Part shown: one piece after another, positions 41,687 through 50,511 of the stretch | Numbering within the stretch: the first letter of the stretch is position 1 | Layout of the letters: each line of letters opens with the position of its first letter | Source of the DNA: an uncultured Maribacter sp. | GTDB lineage: Bacteria > Bacteroidota > Bacteroidia > Flavobacteriales > Flavobacteriaceae | NCBI GenBank assembly: GCA_947498505.1 | Contig: CANMKG010000004.1 | Location: 62,001-126,000 of the forward strand | DNA length: 64,000 bases | Direction of reading: 5' to 3' | Translations under genes and position numbers: made by a program | The notes under the pieces: model-generated | Told to the model about the DNA's origin: nothing | Database searches by the model: none | The model's input: only the letters and a program-made list of their open reading frames with translations

Positions 41687-42742
41687 TTACACTTTTACTG
41701 TCCAGCCAAATTTATCTTCAGCTTTGTTGTATTGTATATCCGTGATTTTCTTTTTTAATGAAAGCGCGTAACTCTCAGAAAGTTCTGGTAAGTCGTAATC
41801 AATGCCTTTATAACCAAAAGTTGCAATTGGCGATATCACTGCTGCTGTGCCGGCTCCAAACATTTCTTTTAAAGAACCATTTTTAGCTGCCTCAATTACT
41901 TCTGATACTGTTATTTTTCGTACTTCCACTTTAATACCAGCATCTTCAGCTAGCTGAATAATACTTTTTCGAGTAATACCATCAAGAATTCTATCACTCG
42001 TTGGTCCAGTAATTAAGGTGTCATTAATACGGATAAAAATATTCATGGCACCTGCTTCTTCAATGTATTCGTGGGTATTGTCATCTGTCCAAATAACCTG
42101 ATTGTACCCTTTTTTAACAGCGAGTTGCGTTGGATAAAATTGCCCAGCATAATTTCCTCCTGTCTTAGCAAAACCAACTCCACCATTGGCAGAACGGGAA
42201 TATTTCTCTTCAATTAATACTTTTACCTTTCCAGAAAAGTAAGCTCCAGACGGTGCACATGAAATTATAAATTTATACTCATCCGCAGGAGAAGCATGAA
42301 AGCCCTGACCAGATGCAAAAATAAAAGGTCTAATATACAGTGAGCTGCCATCATTTTCAGGAATCCACTTTTCGTCTAACCTTAAAAGCGTCTTTAATCC
42401 TTCCATAAAATATGCTTCCGGAAGTTCAGGAATAGACATTCTTTTTGCAGATACATTTAATCTTTTTTGATTGTCTAAAGGTCTAAAAAGCCAAATATCT
42501 TTGTTAGCATCTTTATATGCTTTCATTCCTTCAAAAATAGACTGGCCATAATGAAAAATTTTTGCAGATGGATCTAAAGTAATTGGTTGATAAGGAACAA
42601 TTTTTGGAGTTTCCCAAGCACCATTTTTATAATCGCAGACCAGCATGTGGTCGGCAAAAACGCTACCGAACGATAAATTGTTAAAATCTACTTGATCAAT
42701 CTTTGAATTTTGAATCTTCTCTACAAGGATTTTTTGTTCCAT
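41687..42742 (-). CDS. ilvE: Branched-chain amino acid aminotransferase
   Basis: Last step of Leu, Ile and Val synthesis, PLP-dependent. 351 residues from ATG 42742 (ATG 42748 adds two). Motifs: IFHYGQSIFEGMKAYKD, LYIRPFIFASGQGFHASPADEYKFII, the PLP lysine region GVGFAKTGGNYAGQFYPTQLA with Lys near residue 196, EEAGAMNIF and GTAAVISPIATF. Length and KxGGNYA pattern match the type II BCAT (BAT) seen in Bacteroidota rather than E. coli IlvE (309). Confidence 0.94.
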   Translation of the reverse strand: MEQKILVEKIQNSKIDQVDFNNLSFGSVFADHMLVCDYKNGAWETPKIVPYQPITLDPSAKIFHYGQSIFEGMKAYKDANKDIWLFRPLDNQKRLNVSAKRMSIPELPEAYFMEGLKTLLRLDEKWIPENDGSSLYIRPFIFASGQGFHASPADEYKFIISCAPSGAYFSGKVKVLIEEKYSRSANGGVGFAKTGGNYAGQFYPTQLAVKKGYNQVIWTDDNTHEYIEEAGAMNIFIRINDTLITGPTSDRILDGITRKSIIQLAEDAGIKVEVRKITVSEVIEAAKNGSLKEMFGAGTAAVISPIATFGYKGIDYDLPELSESYALSLKKKITDIQYNKAEDKFGWTVKV

Positions 42743-42854
42743 TATCATTAGTTAAAATTGAATTAATCAATAAAATTAGTAAAATATACGGTTTCAATCT
42801 TCTTTTTTTCTTTAAAAATAACAAGCTTTGTTTATCTTAATAAAAATGTCCGGT

Positions 42855-43361
42855 ATGAAAGTGATTAATTTTATAGTTTTTACGATTCTATTTAGTGTTT
42901 TTAGTAGTGGGCAAAATAATATTAACAATAGCGATTCGGTCTTGGTTCAAGATAGCCTTTCTTATATGGTTTATGGTGATAAAATAAATTTGAAAAACAC
43001 ATATACCGCTGTTGAAATAAATAAGAAATATAAAGTTTTAAAGGAAGGGGATAGTCTAGCAACTAAGTTTAGGGCAACAGTTAGGAGTGTATGTAAAGCA
43101 AAAGGCTGTTGGATGAAGTTAGAATTAGACAAAGGAGAAGAAGTAATGGTGCGTTTTAAAGATTATGCTTTTTTTGTTCCTAAAAATATAGAAGGTAAAG
43201 AGGTCATTGTTGCTGGTAAAGCTTTTGTGAAAACTACTAGTATAGAAGAACAAAAACATTATGCGTTAGATGCAGGTAAGTCAAAAATTGAAATAGCAAA
43301 AATTACCAAGCCAAAAAAAGAACTTGCTTTTGTAGCAGAAGGCGTATTGTTAAAAAAATAA
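42855..43361 (+). CDS. DUF4920 exported protein
   Basis: A 168-residue secreted protein with signal peptide MKVINFIVFTILFSVFSSGQ; in-frame starts further up (TTG 42828, ATG 42846) overlap a possible -7 box or add a non-signal prefix. The DUF4920 core contains YGDKINLKNTYTAVEINKKYK, RATVRSVCKAKGCWMKLEL with a conserved CxxxGCWM and MVRFKDYAFFVPKN. The Cys pair next to Trp suggests a metal-binding or redox site. It is followed after one base by mnmD and probably shares its transcript. Confidence 0.82.
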   Translation: MKVINFIVFTILFSVFSSGQNNINNSDSVLVQDSLSYMVYGDKINLKNTYTAVEINKKYKVLKEGDSLATKFRATVRSVCKAKGCWMKLELDKGEEVMVRFKDYAFFVPKNIEGKEVIVAGKAFVKTTSIEEQKHYALDAGKSKIEIAKITKPKKELAFVAEGVLLKK

Positions 43362-43362
43362 G

Positions 43363-44025
43363 TTGAAAAGAAAAATTATTACCACCGCTGATGGTTCTAA
43401 AACCATCCATATTGAAGATTGGAATGAACAATACCATTCTAAACATGGAGCAATTCAAGAGGCGTATCACGTTTTTATTAAAAATGGGTTGCATCTTTTC
43501 GAAAATCAAAATGTTAGTATACTTGAAATAGGTTTTGGAACAGGCTTAAATGCTATTATAACATACTTAGAGGCAGCAAAAAAAAAGCTAAATGTTGATT
43601 ATGTAGGAGTAGAGGGGTATCCTGTATCCATAGAGGAGCTAAGTCATTTGAATTACGTTGACCAATTGGATGAAAAAGAGCTAAAGGGAGTATTTGAAAA
43701 AATGCATGCTTCCAATTGGGGTGATATGATATCCATTTCAGAAATTTTTAGTTTACAAAAACAACAAAAGGATTTCCAAGAAATAAGCGATGAAGAAGTT
43801 TTTGATTTAATTTATTTTGATGCTTTTGGAGCTCGGGTACAACCTGAATTATGGACGGTGTGCGTTTTTGAAAAAATGTACAATGCTCTTAAAAAGGATA
43901 GTTACTTGGTTACGTATTCGGCAAAAGGAAGTGTTAGGAGAGCAATGCAAGAAGTTGGGTTTAGTGTTGAGCGTCTTCCTGGGCCTCCTGGTAAGCGCGA
44001 AATGTTAAGAGCAAAGAAAACATAA
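43363..44025 (+). CDS. mnmD: tRNA (5-methylaminomethyl-2-thiouridine)(34)-methyltransferase MnmD
   Basis: A 220-residue stand-alone MnmC methyltransferase domain; it methylates the wobble uridine of tRNA(Lys, Glu, Gln). SAM site: ILEIGFGTGLNAII near residues 51-64, VGVEGYPVSIEEL with the ribose-binding Glu, LIYFDAFGARVQPELWT as the DAF catalytic segment near residue 150, and the C-terminal RLPGPPGKREML. Start is TTG, with ATG unavailable in frame. No FAD domain, as expected for MnmD. Confidence 0.9.
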   Translation: MKRKIITTADGSKTIHIEDWNEQYHSKHGAIQEAYHVFIKNGLHLFENQNVSILEIGFGTGLNAIITYLEAAKKKLNVDYVGVEGYPVSIEELSHLNYVDQLDEKELKGVFEKMHASNWGDMISISEIFSLQKQQKDFQEISDEEVFDLIYFDAFGARVQPELWTVCVFEKMYNALKKDSYLVTYSAKGSVRRAMQEVGFSVERLPGPPGKREMLRAKKT

Positions 44026-44048
44026 TATTAGCCTTAAATTTTAAGTGT

Positions 44049-44957
44049 ATGAAAATATTAATTACAGGAGCTACTGGTTTGGTTGGGAAAGAAATTGTGA
44101 AGCTTTGTCATCAGCAAAATATTTCTGTAAACTATTTAACAACACAAAAAAGCAAGATTGTAAATCACGAGAATTATAAAGGATTTTACTGGAATCCAGA
44201 AAAAACCGAAATAGATTTTGAGTGTTTTACCAATATAACCGCAATTATTAATTTGGCAGGAGCGTCCATTTCTAAACGCTGGACTGCATCTTATAAACGA
44301 CAAATAATTTCAAGTAGAATAAATAGTCTTAAAACTTTAAATATTGGTCTTAGTAAAATTAACGCTTCCAATATAAAATCTATCATATCAGCTTCGGCAA
44401 TAGGTGTTTATCCCAATTCTATTGAAAATGTATATTATGAGAATGAAAGGTTAATTGATGATAGCTTTTTAGGAGAGGTAGTACAGGCTTGGGAACAGGA
44501 AATTAATATGCTGTTTAGATATAATATTCCAATAGGGATAATTAGAATAGGTCTAGTGTTATCTGATAAAGGAGGGGCTCTGCCCGAAATGATTAAACCA
44601 ATTAAAAATTATATTGGGGCATCATTTGGAAGTGGAAAACAATGGCAATCTTGGATTCATATTTCTGATCTAGCTAAAATATTTTTGTTTGCTGTGGAAA
44701 ATCAACTAGATGACATTTATAATGGTGTAGCTCCAAATCCAGTTTCCAATGCAGTTCTGACTTCAAAAATCGCTAAAGTTTTGGGTAGGCCATTACTACT
44801 ACCAAATATTCCAAAATTTGCTATGAAAACTGTTCTAGGTGAAATGGCATATTTACTTTTTGCAAGTCAAAATGTAAGTAGTAAAAAAATAGAAGAGGAA
44901 AATTTTGCTTTTGATTATCCTACCGTAGATTCAGCTTTAGCTGATATTTTATCATAA
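44049..44957 (+). CDS. TIGR01777-family nucleotide-sugar-epimerase-like protein (YfcH)
   Basis: A 302-residue extended-SDR-like protein. ITGATGLVGKEIVKLC is the NAD(P)-binding loop, ITAIINLAGASISKRWTASYKRQIISSR is diagnostic for TIGR01777/YfcH (the NLAGxxxxxxRW and K-x-x-I-x-x-SR pattern), and VLSDKGGALPEMIKP with FGSGKQWQSWIHISDLAKI follows, ending in the DUF1731 C-terminal helix region. Homologous to E. coli YfcH and plant SulA-type proteins. Physiological substrate unknown. Confidence 0.92.
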   Translation: MKILITGATGLVGKEIVKLCHQQNISVNYLTTQKSKIVNHENYKGFYWNPEKTEIDFECFTNITAIINLAGASISKRWTASYKRQIISSRINSLKTLNIGLSKINASNIKSIISASAIGVYPNSIENVYYENERLIDDSFLGEVVQAWEQEINMLFRYNIPIGIIRIGLVLSDKGGALPEMIKPIKNYIGASFGSGKQWQSWIHISDLAKIFLFAVENQLDDIYNGVAPNPVSNAVLTSKIAKVLGRPLLLPNIPKFAMKTVLGEMAYLLFASQNVSSKKIEEENFAFDYPTVDSALADILS

Positions 44958-44980
44958 TTGTAGTAAAGTTTGATGACATT

Positions 44981-45012
44981 TTGACATTTTTAAAGAAATG
45001 GCAGTACTTTTG
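44981..45012 (+). promoter_or_regulatory. Consensus promoter of grpE-dnaJ
   Basis: TTGACA at 44981-44986, then TACTTTTG at 45005-45012, with 21 bases between the TTG and the -7 box. Full match to the flavobacterial promoter. The grpE ATG follows after 36 bases. I see no CIRCE-like inverted repeat between. Confidence 0.75.
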
Positions 45013-45048
45013 CCACTTCAAAAAAGGAAATAAAATTGTTTAATTACG

Positions 45049-45603
45049 ATGAGTAAAAAAAATAAAGCTGAAGAAGTAGAGGAAATAATTTCTGATACTC
45101 TAGAAAATACTGCAGCTGAAACACAAGAAGAGACTTCAGAACAAGAAGAATTAAGTGTAGAGGACAGTCTTAAAGAAGATTTAGCCAAAGAAAAAGATAA
45201 ATTTTTACGTCTTTTTGCAGAATTTGAAAACTATAAAAAACGTACTTCTAAGGAGCGTATGGATCTTTTTAAAACTGCGGGGCAAGAGGTAATCGTTTCC
45301 TTATTACCTGTTTTGGATGATTTTGATAGAGCTTTAAAAGAGCTTTCTAAATCTGAAGATAAAGAAATGTTTAAAGGAGTTGAGCTTATTAGTGGAAAAT
45401 TCAAAGAAACATTAAAGTCTAAGGGGTTAGAAGAAGTTGAAGCCAAACAAGGCGATGTTTTTGATGCAGAAGTACATGATGCAATTACCCAAATTCCTGC
45501 TCTAGAGAAAAAGCTAAAGGGCAAAATTATTGACGTAATAGAAAAAGGTTTTAAGCTAGGAGATAAAATTATACGCCATCCAAAAGTGGTAGTAGGAAAC
45601 TAA
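45049..45603 (+). CDS. grpE: Nucleotide exchange factor GrpE
   Basis: Cochaperone that releases ADP from DnaK. 184 residues: an acidic N-terminal arm (EEVEEIISDTLENTAAETQ), the long coiled-coil helix KEKDKFLRLFAEFENYKKRTSKE (about 47-75), LLPVLDDFDRAL for the four-helix bundle, and the beta domain ending FDAEVHDAIT... KGFKLGDKIIRHPKVVVGN, the GrpE signature. dnaJ follows after nine bases. dnaK is not in the window. Confidence 0.97.
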   Translation: MSKKNKAEEVEEIISDTLENTAAETQEETSEQEELSVEDSLKEDLAKEKDKFLRLFAEFENYKKRTSKERMDLFKTAGQEVIVSLLPVLDDFDRALKELSKSEDKEMFKGVELISGKFKETLKSKGLEEVEAKQGDVFDAEVHDAITQIPALEKKLKGKIIDVIEKGFKLGDKIIRHPKVVVGN

Positions 45604-45612
45604 TATAAGATT

Positions 45613-46734
45613 ATGAAAGAGGATTTTTATGACATTCTAGGGCTTTCTAAAGGTGCTACTGCTGCTGAAATAAAAAAGGCATATCGCAAAAAAGCAATTC
45701 AATATCATCCAGACAAAAACCCTGGAGATGCTGAGGCAGAAGCTAACTTTAAAAAAGCAGCTGAGGCGTATGAAGTGTTAAGCGATGCAGATAAAAAAGC
45801 TAGATACGATCAATATGGTCATGCAGCCTTTGAAGGCGGTGGCGGTTTTGGCGGCGGCGGAATGAATATGGATGATATCTTCAGTCAGTTTGGAGATATT
45901 TTCGGTGGAGCATTTGGTGGCGGTGGCTTTAGCGGTTTTGGTGGTTTTGGTGGTGGAGGTCAACGACGCGTAAAAGGAAGTAACCTTAGAATTCGTGTTA
46001 AACTTACACTTGAAGAAGTTGCTAATGGTGTAGAGAAAAAAGTAAAAGTTCGTAGAAAAAAACAGGCCTCAGGAGTTTCTTATAAAACATGTACAACATG
46101 TGGAGGAAGTGGACAGGTTACTAAAATACAAAATACGATTCTTGGTCGTATGCAAACGGCTGCGGCGTGTAGTGCATGTAGTGGAAGTGGTCAAATTATC
46201 GATAAAAGGCCAAGTGATGCGGATGCACAAGGGTTAAAAGTTGAAGAAGAAACAGTTTCAATAAATATTCCTGCAGGTGTTGAAGAAGGTATGCAACTAA
46301 AAGTCCCAGGAAAAGGAAATGAAGCTCCGGGTAATGGTATTTCAGGAGATTTATTGGTTGCCATAGAAACTGTTGATCATGATACCTTAAAGCGCGAAGG
46401 AGACAACCTTCATTACGATTTGTATATTAGTTTTTCTGATGCAGTTTTAGGGACTTCAAAAGAGATTGATGCCGTTGGAGGCAAAGTGCGTATTAAGTTA
46501 GAACCAGGAATTCAGTCAGGAAAAATATTACGTCTTAGAGGGAAAGGAATTTCTAGTATCAACGGTTATGGTAGTGGTGATTTATTGGTTCATGTAAATG
46601 TTTGGACTCCCAAAGAATTGAATAAAGAACAAAGAGTCTTTTTTGAGAGTATGAAGGATAATGACAACTTTGAGCCTAAACCAGAAAAGTCAGATAAGTC
46701 CTTTTTCGAGAAGGTAAAAGACATGTTCTCTTAA
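45613..46734 (+). CDS. dnaJ: Chaperone protein DnaJ with a two-motif zinc region
   Basis: DnaK cochaperone of 373 residues. J domain (4-70) with KKAYRKKAIQYHPDKNPGD including HPD, a Gly/Phe-rich linker (75-115), then a cysteine-rich region carrying only two CxxCxGxG motifs: CTTCGGSG near residue 159 and CSACSGSG near 190. Canonical DnaJ has four motifs and two zinc sites, so here at most one zinc can be bound. The C-terminal substrate-binding domains (INIPAGVEEGMQLKVPGKG and LRLRGKGISSINGYGSGD) are intact. In my experience many flavobacterial DnaJ proteins look like this. Confidence 0.96.
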   Translation: MKEDFYDILGLSKGATAAEIKKAYRKKAIQYHPDKNPGDAEAEANFKKAAEAYEVLSDADKKARYDQYGHAAFEGGGGFGGGGMNMDDIFSQFGDIFGGAFGGGGFSGFGGFGGGGQRRVKGSNLRIRVKLTLEEVANGVEKKVKVRRKKQASGVSYKTCTTCGGSGQVTKIQNTILGRMQTAAACSACSGSGQIIDKRPSDADAQGLKVEEETVSINIPAGVEEGMQLKVPGKGNEAPGNGISGDLLVAIETVDHDTLKREGDNLHYDLYISFSDAVLGTSKEIDAVGGKVRIKLEPGIQSGKILRLRGKGISSINGYGSGDLLVHVNVWTPKELNKEQRVFFESMKDNDNFEPKPEKSDKSFFEKVKDMFS

Positions 46735-46775
46735 CGATTACGTAATAGAATAAAATAAAAAATGTATATTTGAGT

Positions 46776-46805
46776 AGATGTTGATTAAACAACATCTATT
46801 TTCTT
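46776..46805 (+). terminator. Intrinsic terminator after dnaJ
   Basis: AGATGTTG (46776-46783), loop of six, CAACATCT (46790-46797), then ATTTTCTTTTT. An 8-bp perfect stem ending the grpE-dnaJ transcript, about 40 bases after the stop. Confidence 0.75.
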
Positions 46806-46823
46806 TTTCATAGCAATTTTTTT

Positions 46824-46858
46824 CCCATCCTTAATTTATTGAGGGTGGGTTTTGTTTT
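46824..46858 (+). terminator. Second hairpin, tandem terminator
   Basis: CCCATCCT (46824-46831) pairs with AGGGTGGG (46842-46849, one G-T wobble), then TTTTGTTTTT. It follows the first terminator by about 20 bases. Alternatively it is the terminator of a short RNA starting at the TATATTTG box at 46765-46772. Confidence 0.6.
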
Positions 46859-46937
46859 TAAAACGGTACTTCCTAATATTTCTGTAAATAGATAAAGGGT
46901 TTTAATCCATTTACATATCTTTGAAAAAATCGTCTAC

Positions 46938-47879
46938 ATGAATAGTATTTTGGTCACTAAAGAGGTTACCAAACAATATGGAAACTATACAGCATTAAAC
47001 AAAGTTTCGTTAGAAATTCCCAAGAATAGCATTTATGGTCTTTTAGGACCAAATGGAGCAGGAAAAACTACTTTAATACGTATTATAAACCAAATCACAC
47101 ATCCAGATCAAGGAGAAGTCTTTTTTGATGGAGAAAAATTAAAACCACATCATGTTAGTAATATTGGTTATTTACCTGAAGAAAGAGGCTTGTATAAAAG
47201 TATGAAAGTAGGCGAGCAGGCACTTTATCTAGCACAATTAAAAGGAATGGAAGGCTCAGAGGCTAAAAAACGACTAAAAATGTGGTTTGATAGGTTTGAA
47301 ATAGGTGATTGGTGGAATAAAAAGGTGCAGGAACTTTCAAAGGGAATGGCGCAAAAAGTGCAGTTTATTGTAACTGTATTACACCAGCCTAAGTTGTTGA
47401 TTTTTGATGAGCCTTTTAGTGGTTTTGATCCTATAAATGCAAATATCATAAAAGACGAAATTTTAAGACTAAAGGAAAATGGAACTTCAATAATTTTTTC
47501 TACGCATAGAATGGAATCTGTTGAAGAGTTGTGCGAGCATATTGCTTTAATACATAAGTCAGAAAAAATATTGGATGGTAAACTTTCTGATATTAAAAAA
47601 GCGTATAAAAATAATGTTTTTGAAGCATCACTATTAGTAAACAATGCTGATTCTAAAGATGTGCTTTCAGGTTTGAAAAACAAGTATAATATTACAACAT
47701 CAAATTTCGATACTTCTGAAAATCAGCTGAATTTCACGGTGCAATTACAATCCAATAGTTCAAATGAAATAGTATCGCATCTTAATGCTATTGGTAACAT
47801 TATTAATTTCCAAGAAACTATTCCATCGGCAAACGAGATATTTATTAAAACCGTACAAAGTAAGGGTGTGCATGAATAA
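46938..47879 (+). CDS. ABC transporter ATP-binding protein, NatA-like
   Basis: A 313-residue ABC ATPase: Walker A GPNGAGKTTLIR (about 38-49), Q-loop GYLPEERGLY, signature LSKGMAQKVQF (Ser-Lys-Gly in place of Ser-Gly-Gly), Walker B LLIFDEPFSGFDP and switch STHRM. C-terminal DUF4162 extension. With the next gene it forms a NatAB-type sodium-extruding or drug-exporting system. It has TATCTTTG at 46916-46923 as -7 box, 14 bases before the ATG. Its stop overlaps the start of the permease gene by eight bases. Confidence 0.92.
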   Translation: MNSILVTKEVTKQYGNYTALNKVSLEIPKNSIYGLLGPNGAGKTTLIRIINQITHPDQGEVFFDGEKLKPHHVSNIGYLPEERGLYKSMKVGEQALYLAQLKGMEGSEAKKRLKMWFDRFEIGDWWNKKVQELSKGMAQKVQFIVTVLHQPKLLIFDEPFSGFDPINANIIKDEILRLKENGTSIIFSTHRMESVEELCEHIALIHKSEKILDGKLSDIKKAYKNNVFEASLLVNNADSKDVLSGLKNKYNITTSNFDTSENQLNFTVQLQSNSSNEIVSHLNAIGNIINFQETIPSANEIFIKTVQSKGVHE

Positions 47880-49200
47880 ATTAAAGCTTATAATTAAAAG
47901 AGAGTATTTAGCAAAAGTCCGTAATAAGTCGTTTGTGGTGATGACCTTTTTAAGCCCAATATTAATGGTTGGGATGGTAGTTTTAATTGCGTACTTAACT
48001 CAAATAAATAATACGGAAAAAAGGGTGATTGCTGTTTTAAATGAAAGCGACTTTTTTTCAAACGAATTTTTATCAACCGAGACAACTTCCTATGTTAATT
48101 TTAAGGATATTTCGTTAGAAGTTGCTAAAGACTCTACGGTTAATCTGCAGTACTACGGTTTACTTTATGTTCCGCATAAGAGTAATCTAAAAAAAGTGGC
48201 TCAGGGTACCGTTTTTTATACTAAAGAAAGTTCAAGTTCCGAAATATTAAGTGCATTAGAAGGTGTTTTTCAAGACCGCTTGCGTGAAGAAAATTTAAGA
48301 GAAATAGGGGTTTCGCCTAAAGAATATGCGTCTATAAACTCAGCATTTGCTCTTAATACGGAAACTTTTAAAGGAGAAAAGAGTATTAAGGGTGTTAATG
48401 AAATAAAGGCTATAATTGGGGGAGCCTTTGGTTATTTAATAATGATGTTTATTATTATATATGGAGGTTTTGTGATGCGCAGTGTTATTGAAGAAAAAAC
48501 AAGTAGAATAATAGAGGTGATAATTTCTTCGGTTAAACCTTTTCAATTAATGCTTGGTAAAATCATAGGAACCTCCTTAGCAGGAATTACACAATTTGTT
48601 ATCTGGGTAGTTTCGGGGCTAATATTAATGCTTGTGGCTTTTGCCATTTTTGGAATAGATCCTAATATTTTGGTAGAAGGTCAAAATGTTGTTCCTGGAG
48701 TAGATACTTCAATTTCAACAGAAGGGGAAATGTTTGAAGTGTATTTTAAAGAGGTTCTTAAATTACCATGGTTATTGCTAATATTCTTTTTTATTATTTA
48801 TTTCTTATTGGGATATTTAATTTATAGCTCCATATATGCAGCGATTGGTGCTGCAGTAGATAATGAAACGGATACGCAACAGTTTATTTTCCCGGTAATA
48901 ATTCCGCTGATGTTGGCGATTTATGTAGGTTTCTTTTCAGTTTTTAGTAATCCGCATGGTCCTATTGCGGTTGGGTTTTCGTTATTTCCGTTAACATCTC
49001 CTATAGTTATGTTAATGCGTTTACCAAGTGGAATAGGAGAAGGGGGAGTTGCTTTATGGCAATTAATTTTATCTATTTTAATATTGGTTATAACCTTTGT
49101 AGCAATCGTATGGTTTGCGGCTAAAATATATAGGATAGGAATTTTAATGTATGGTAAAAAACCTAGCTATAAAGAAATTTTTAAATGGTTAAAATATTAA
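47872..49200 (+). CDS. ABC transporter permease, NatB/ABC-2 type
   Basis: A 442-residue ABC-2 permease. The ATG at 47872 (MNKLKLIIKREYLAKVRNKS) is chosen because that start is typical of NatB-like proteins and overlaps the ATPase stop by eight bases; the frame extends further 5' but those residues lie inside the ATPase gene. TM1 (TFLSPILMVGMVVLIAYL), a large periplasmic domain (about 50-180), and then five or six C-terminal TM segments with MRSVIEEKTSRIIEVIISSVKPFQLMLGKIIG, the ABC-2 signature. Probably a sodium or toxic-compound exporter with the preceding ATPase. Confidence 0.9.
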   Translation: MNKLKLIIKREYLAKVRNKSFVVMTFLSPILMVGMVVLIAYLTQINNTEKRVIAVLNESDFFSNEFLSTETTSYVNFKDISLEVAKDSTVNLQYYGLLYVPHKSNLKKVAQGTVFYTKESSSSEILSALEGVFQDRLREENLREIGVSPKEYASINSAFALNTETFKGEKSIKGVNEIKAIIGGAFGYLIMMFIIIYGGFVMRSVIEEKTSRIIEVIISSVKPFQLMLGKIIGTSLAGITQFVIWVVSGLILMLVAFAIFGIDPNILVEGQNVVPGVDTSISTEGEMFEVYFKEVLKLPWLLLIFFFIIYFLLGYLIYSSIYAAIGAAVDNETDTQQFIFPVIIPLMLAIYVGFFSVFSNPHGPIAVGFSLFPLTSPIVMLMRLPSGIGEGGVALWQLILSILILVITFVAIVWFAAKIYRIGILMYGKKPSYKEIFKWLKY

Positions 49201-49300
49201 TTAACATCGCAGAACTATGATTTAATTGGTAAGGTTTTTGTTTTATGACTGGTAAGTGAGAAAAGAGTAGGTTGTAAAGTTTCAATTTAAAAAAATAAAT

Positions 49301-50464
49301 ATGTCAAAAATATTAGTGATAGAAGATGAATCTTCCATTAGAAGAGTTTTGGTTAAAATTTTGTCAGAAGAAAATGATGCTTACAAAGTATCGGAAGCTG
49401 AGGATGGGTTGAAGGGAATTGAGGCAATAAAGGATAATGATTATGATTTGGTGTTATGTGATATTAAAATGCCGAAAATGGATGGAGTTGATGTTTTAGA
49501 AGCAGCTACTAAAATAAAACCTGAAATTCCTTTTATAATGATTTCTGGTCACGGAGATTTAGACACAGCAGTAAATACAATGCGAATGGGTGCTTTTGAT
49601 TATATTTCAAAGCCACCAGATTTAAATAGATTACTTACGGCAGTTCGTAATGCTTTGGATCGTAAAGAACTTGTAGTTGAAAACAAAAAACTTAAGAAAA
49701 AAGTAAGCAAGAATTACGAGATGATTGGCGATAGTAAAGAAATCTCGGTTATTAAAGAAATGATTGAAAAAGTTGCTCCAACAGATGCTCGTGTTTTAAT
49801 AACCGGTTCTAACGGAACAGGAAAAGAGCTTGTAGCGCACTGGATTCATGAGAAAAGTGAAAGAAGTTCTGCACCTTTTATTGAAGTTAATTGTGCAGCA
49901 ATTCCGTCTGAGTTGATAGAGAGTGAGTTGTTTGGTCACGTTAAAGGGGCTTTTACTTCTGCAGTAAAAGATAGAGCTGGTAAATTTGAAGCTGCAAATA
50001 AAGGAACTATTTTCTTGGATGAAATTGGAGATATGAGCCTTTCCGCGCAAGCTAAAGTACTAAGAGCTTTACAAGAAAATAAAATTTCGAGAGTTGGTAC
50101 TGATAAAGATATAAAGGTGGATGTCAGAGTTGTTGCAGCTACCAACAAAAATTTAAAACAAGAAATAGCGGACGGTAAATTTCGAGAAGATTTGTATCAC
50201 AGATTGGCCGTAATTTTAATCAAAGTTCCGGCTTTAAATGATAGACGAGAAGATATTCCATTACTGATTATTCACTTTTCCAAAAAAATTGCTTCCGAAC
50301 AAGGTGTTGGAGTTAAAACGTTTTCGGAAAAGGCAGTTAACCTGTTGAAAAATTATGATTGGACGGGTAATATTCGAGAGCTTCGAAATGTGGTAGAAAG
50401 ACTAATAATTTTAGGAGGGAAAGAAGTTACCGAAGAAGATGTTAAACTATTTGCGAGCAAGTAA
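49301..50464 (+). CDS. Sigma-54-type response regulator (NtrC-like) without a DNA-binding domain
   Basis: A 387-residue response regulator. REC domain (1-120) with phospho-acceptor Asp54 in LVLCDIKMPKMDG and SKPPD lysine near 106; AAA+ domain (about 140-380) with Walker A GSNGTGKE, the sigma-54 loop GHVKGAFTSAVKDRAGKF (GAFTSA near residue 217), Walker B FLDEIGDMS and arginine fingers in FREDLYHRLAV. The protein ends at NVVERLIILGGKEVTEEDVKLFASK, so the C-terminal Fis-type HTH found in NtrC (about 450-470 residues) is missing. It must act without its own DNA site or with a partner. The cognate kinase is not in the window. Confidence 0.92.
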   Translation: MSKILVIEDESSIRRVLVKILSEENDAYKVSEAEDGLKGIEAIKDNDYDLVLCDIKMPKMDGVDVLEAATKIKPEIPFIMISGHGDLDTAVNTMRMGAFDYISKPPDLNRLLTAVRNALDRKELVVENKKLKKKVSKNYEMIGDSKEISVIKEMIEKVAPTDARVLITGSNGTGKELVAHWIHEKSERSSAPFIEVNCAAIPSELIESELFGHVKGAFTSAVKDRAGKFEAANKGTIFLDEIGDMSLSAQAKVLRALQENKISRVGTDKDIKVDVRVVAATNKNLKQEIADGKFREDLYHRLAVILIKVPALNDRREDIPLLIIHFSKKIASEQGVGVKTFSEKAVNLLKNYDWTGNIRELRNVVERLIILGGKEVTEEDVKLFASK

Positions 50465-50484
50465 ATCTGGCAAATAAAAATAAG

Positions 50485-50511
50485 TAGAAGGATGCTATTG
50501 GCATCCTTCTA
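50485..50511. terminator. Hairpin overlapping the 3' end of the 229-residue gene
   Basis: TAGAAGGATGC (50485-50495), loop TATTG, GCATCCTTCTA (50501-50511): a perfect 11-bp stem; T follows on both strands. Part of the stem is inside the last codons of the minus-strand gene. It probably serves both convergent genes. Confidence 0.8.

Noticed and set aside
47785-47871. N-terminal extension of the ABC permease frame
   Set aside because: It overlaps the ATPase coding region by nearly 100 bases; the ATG at 47872 gives the family N-terminus.
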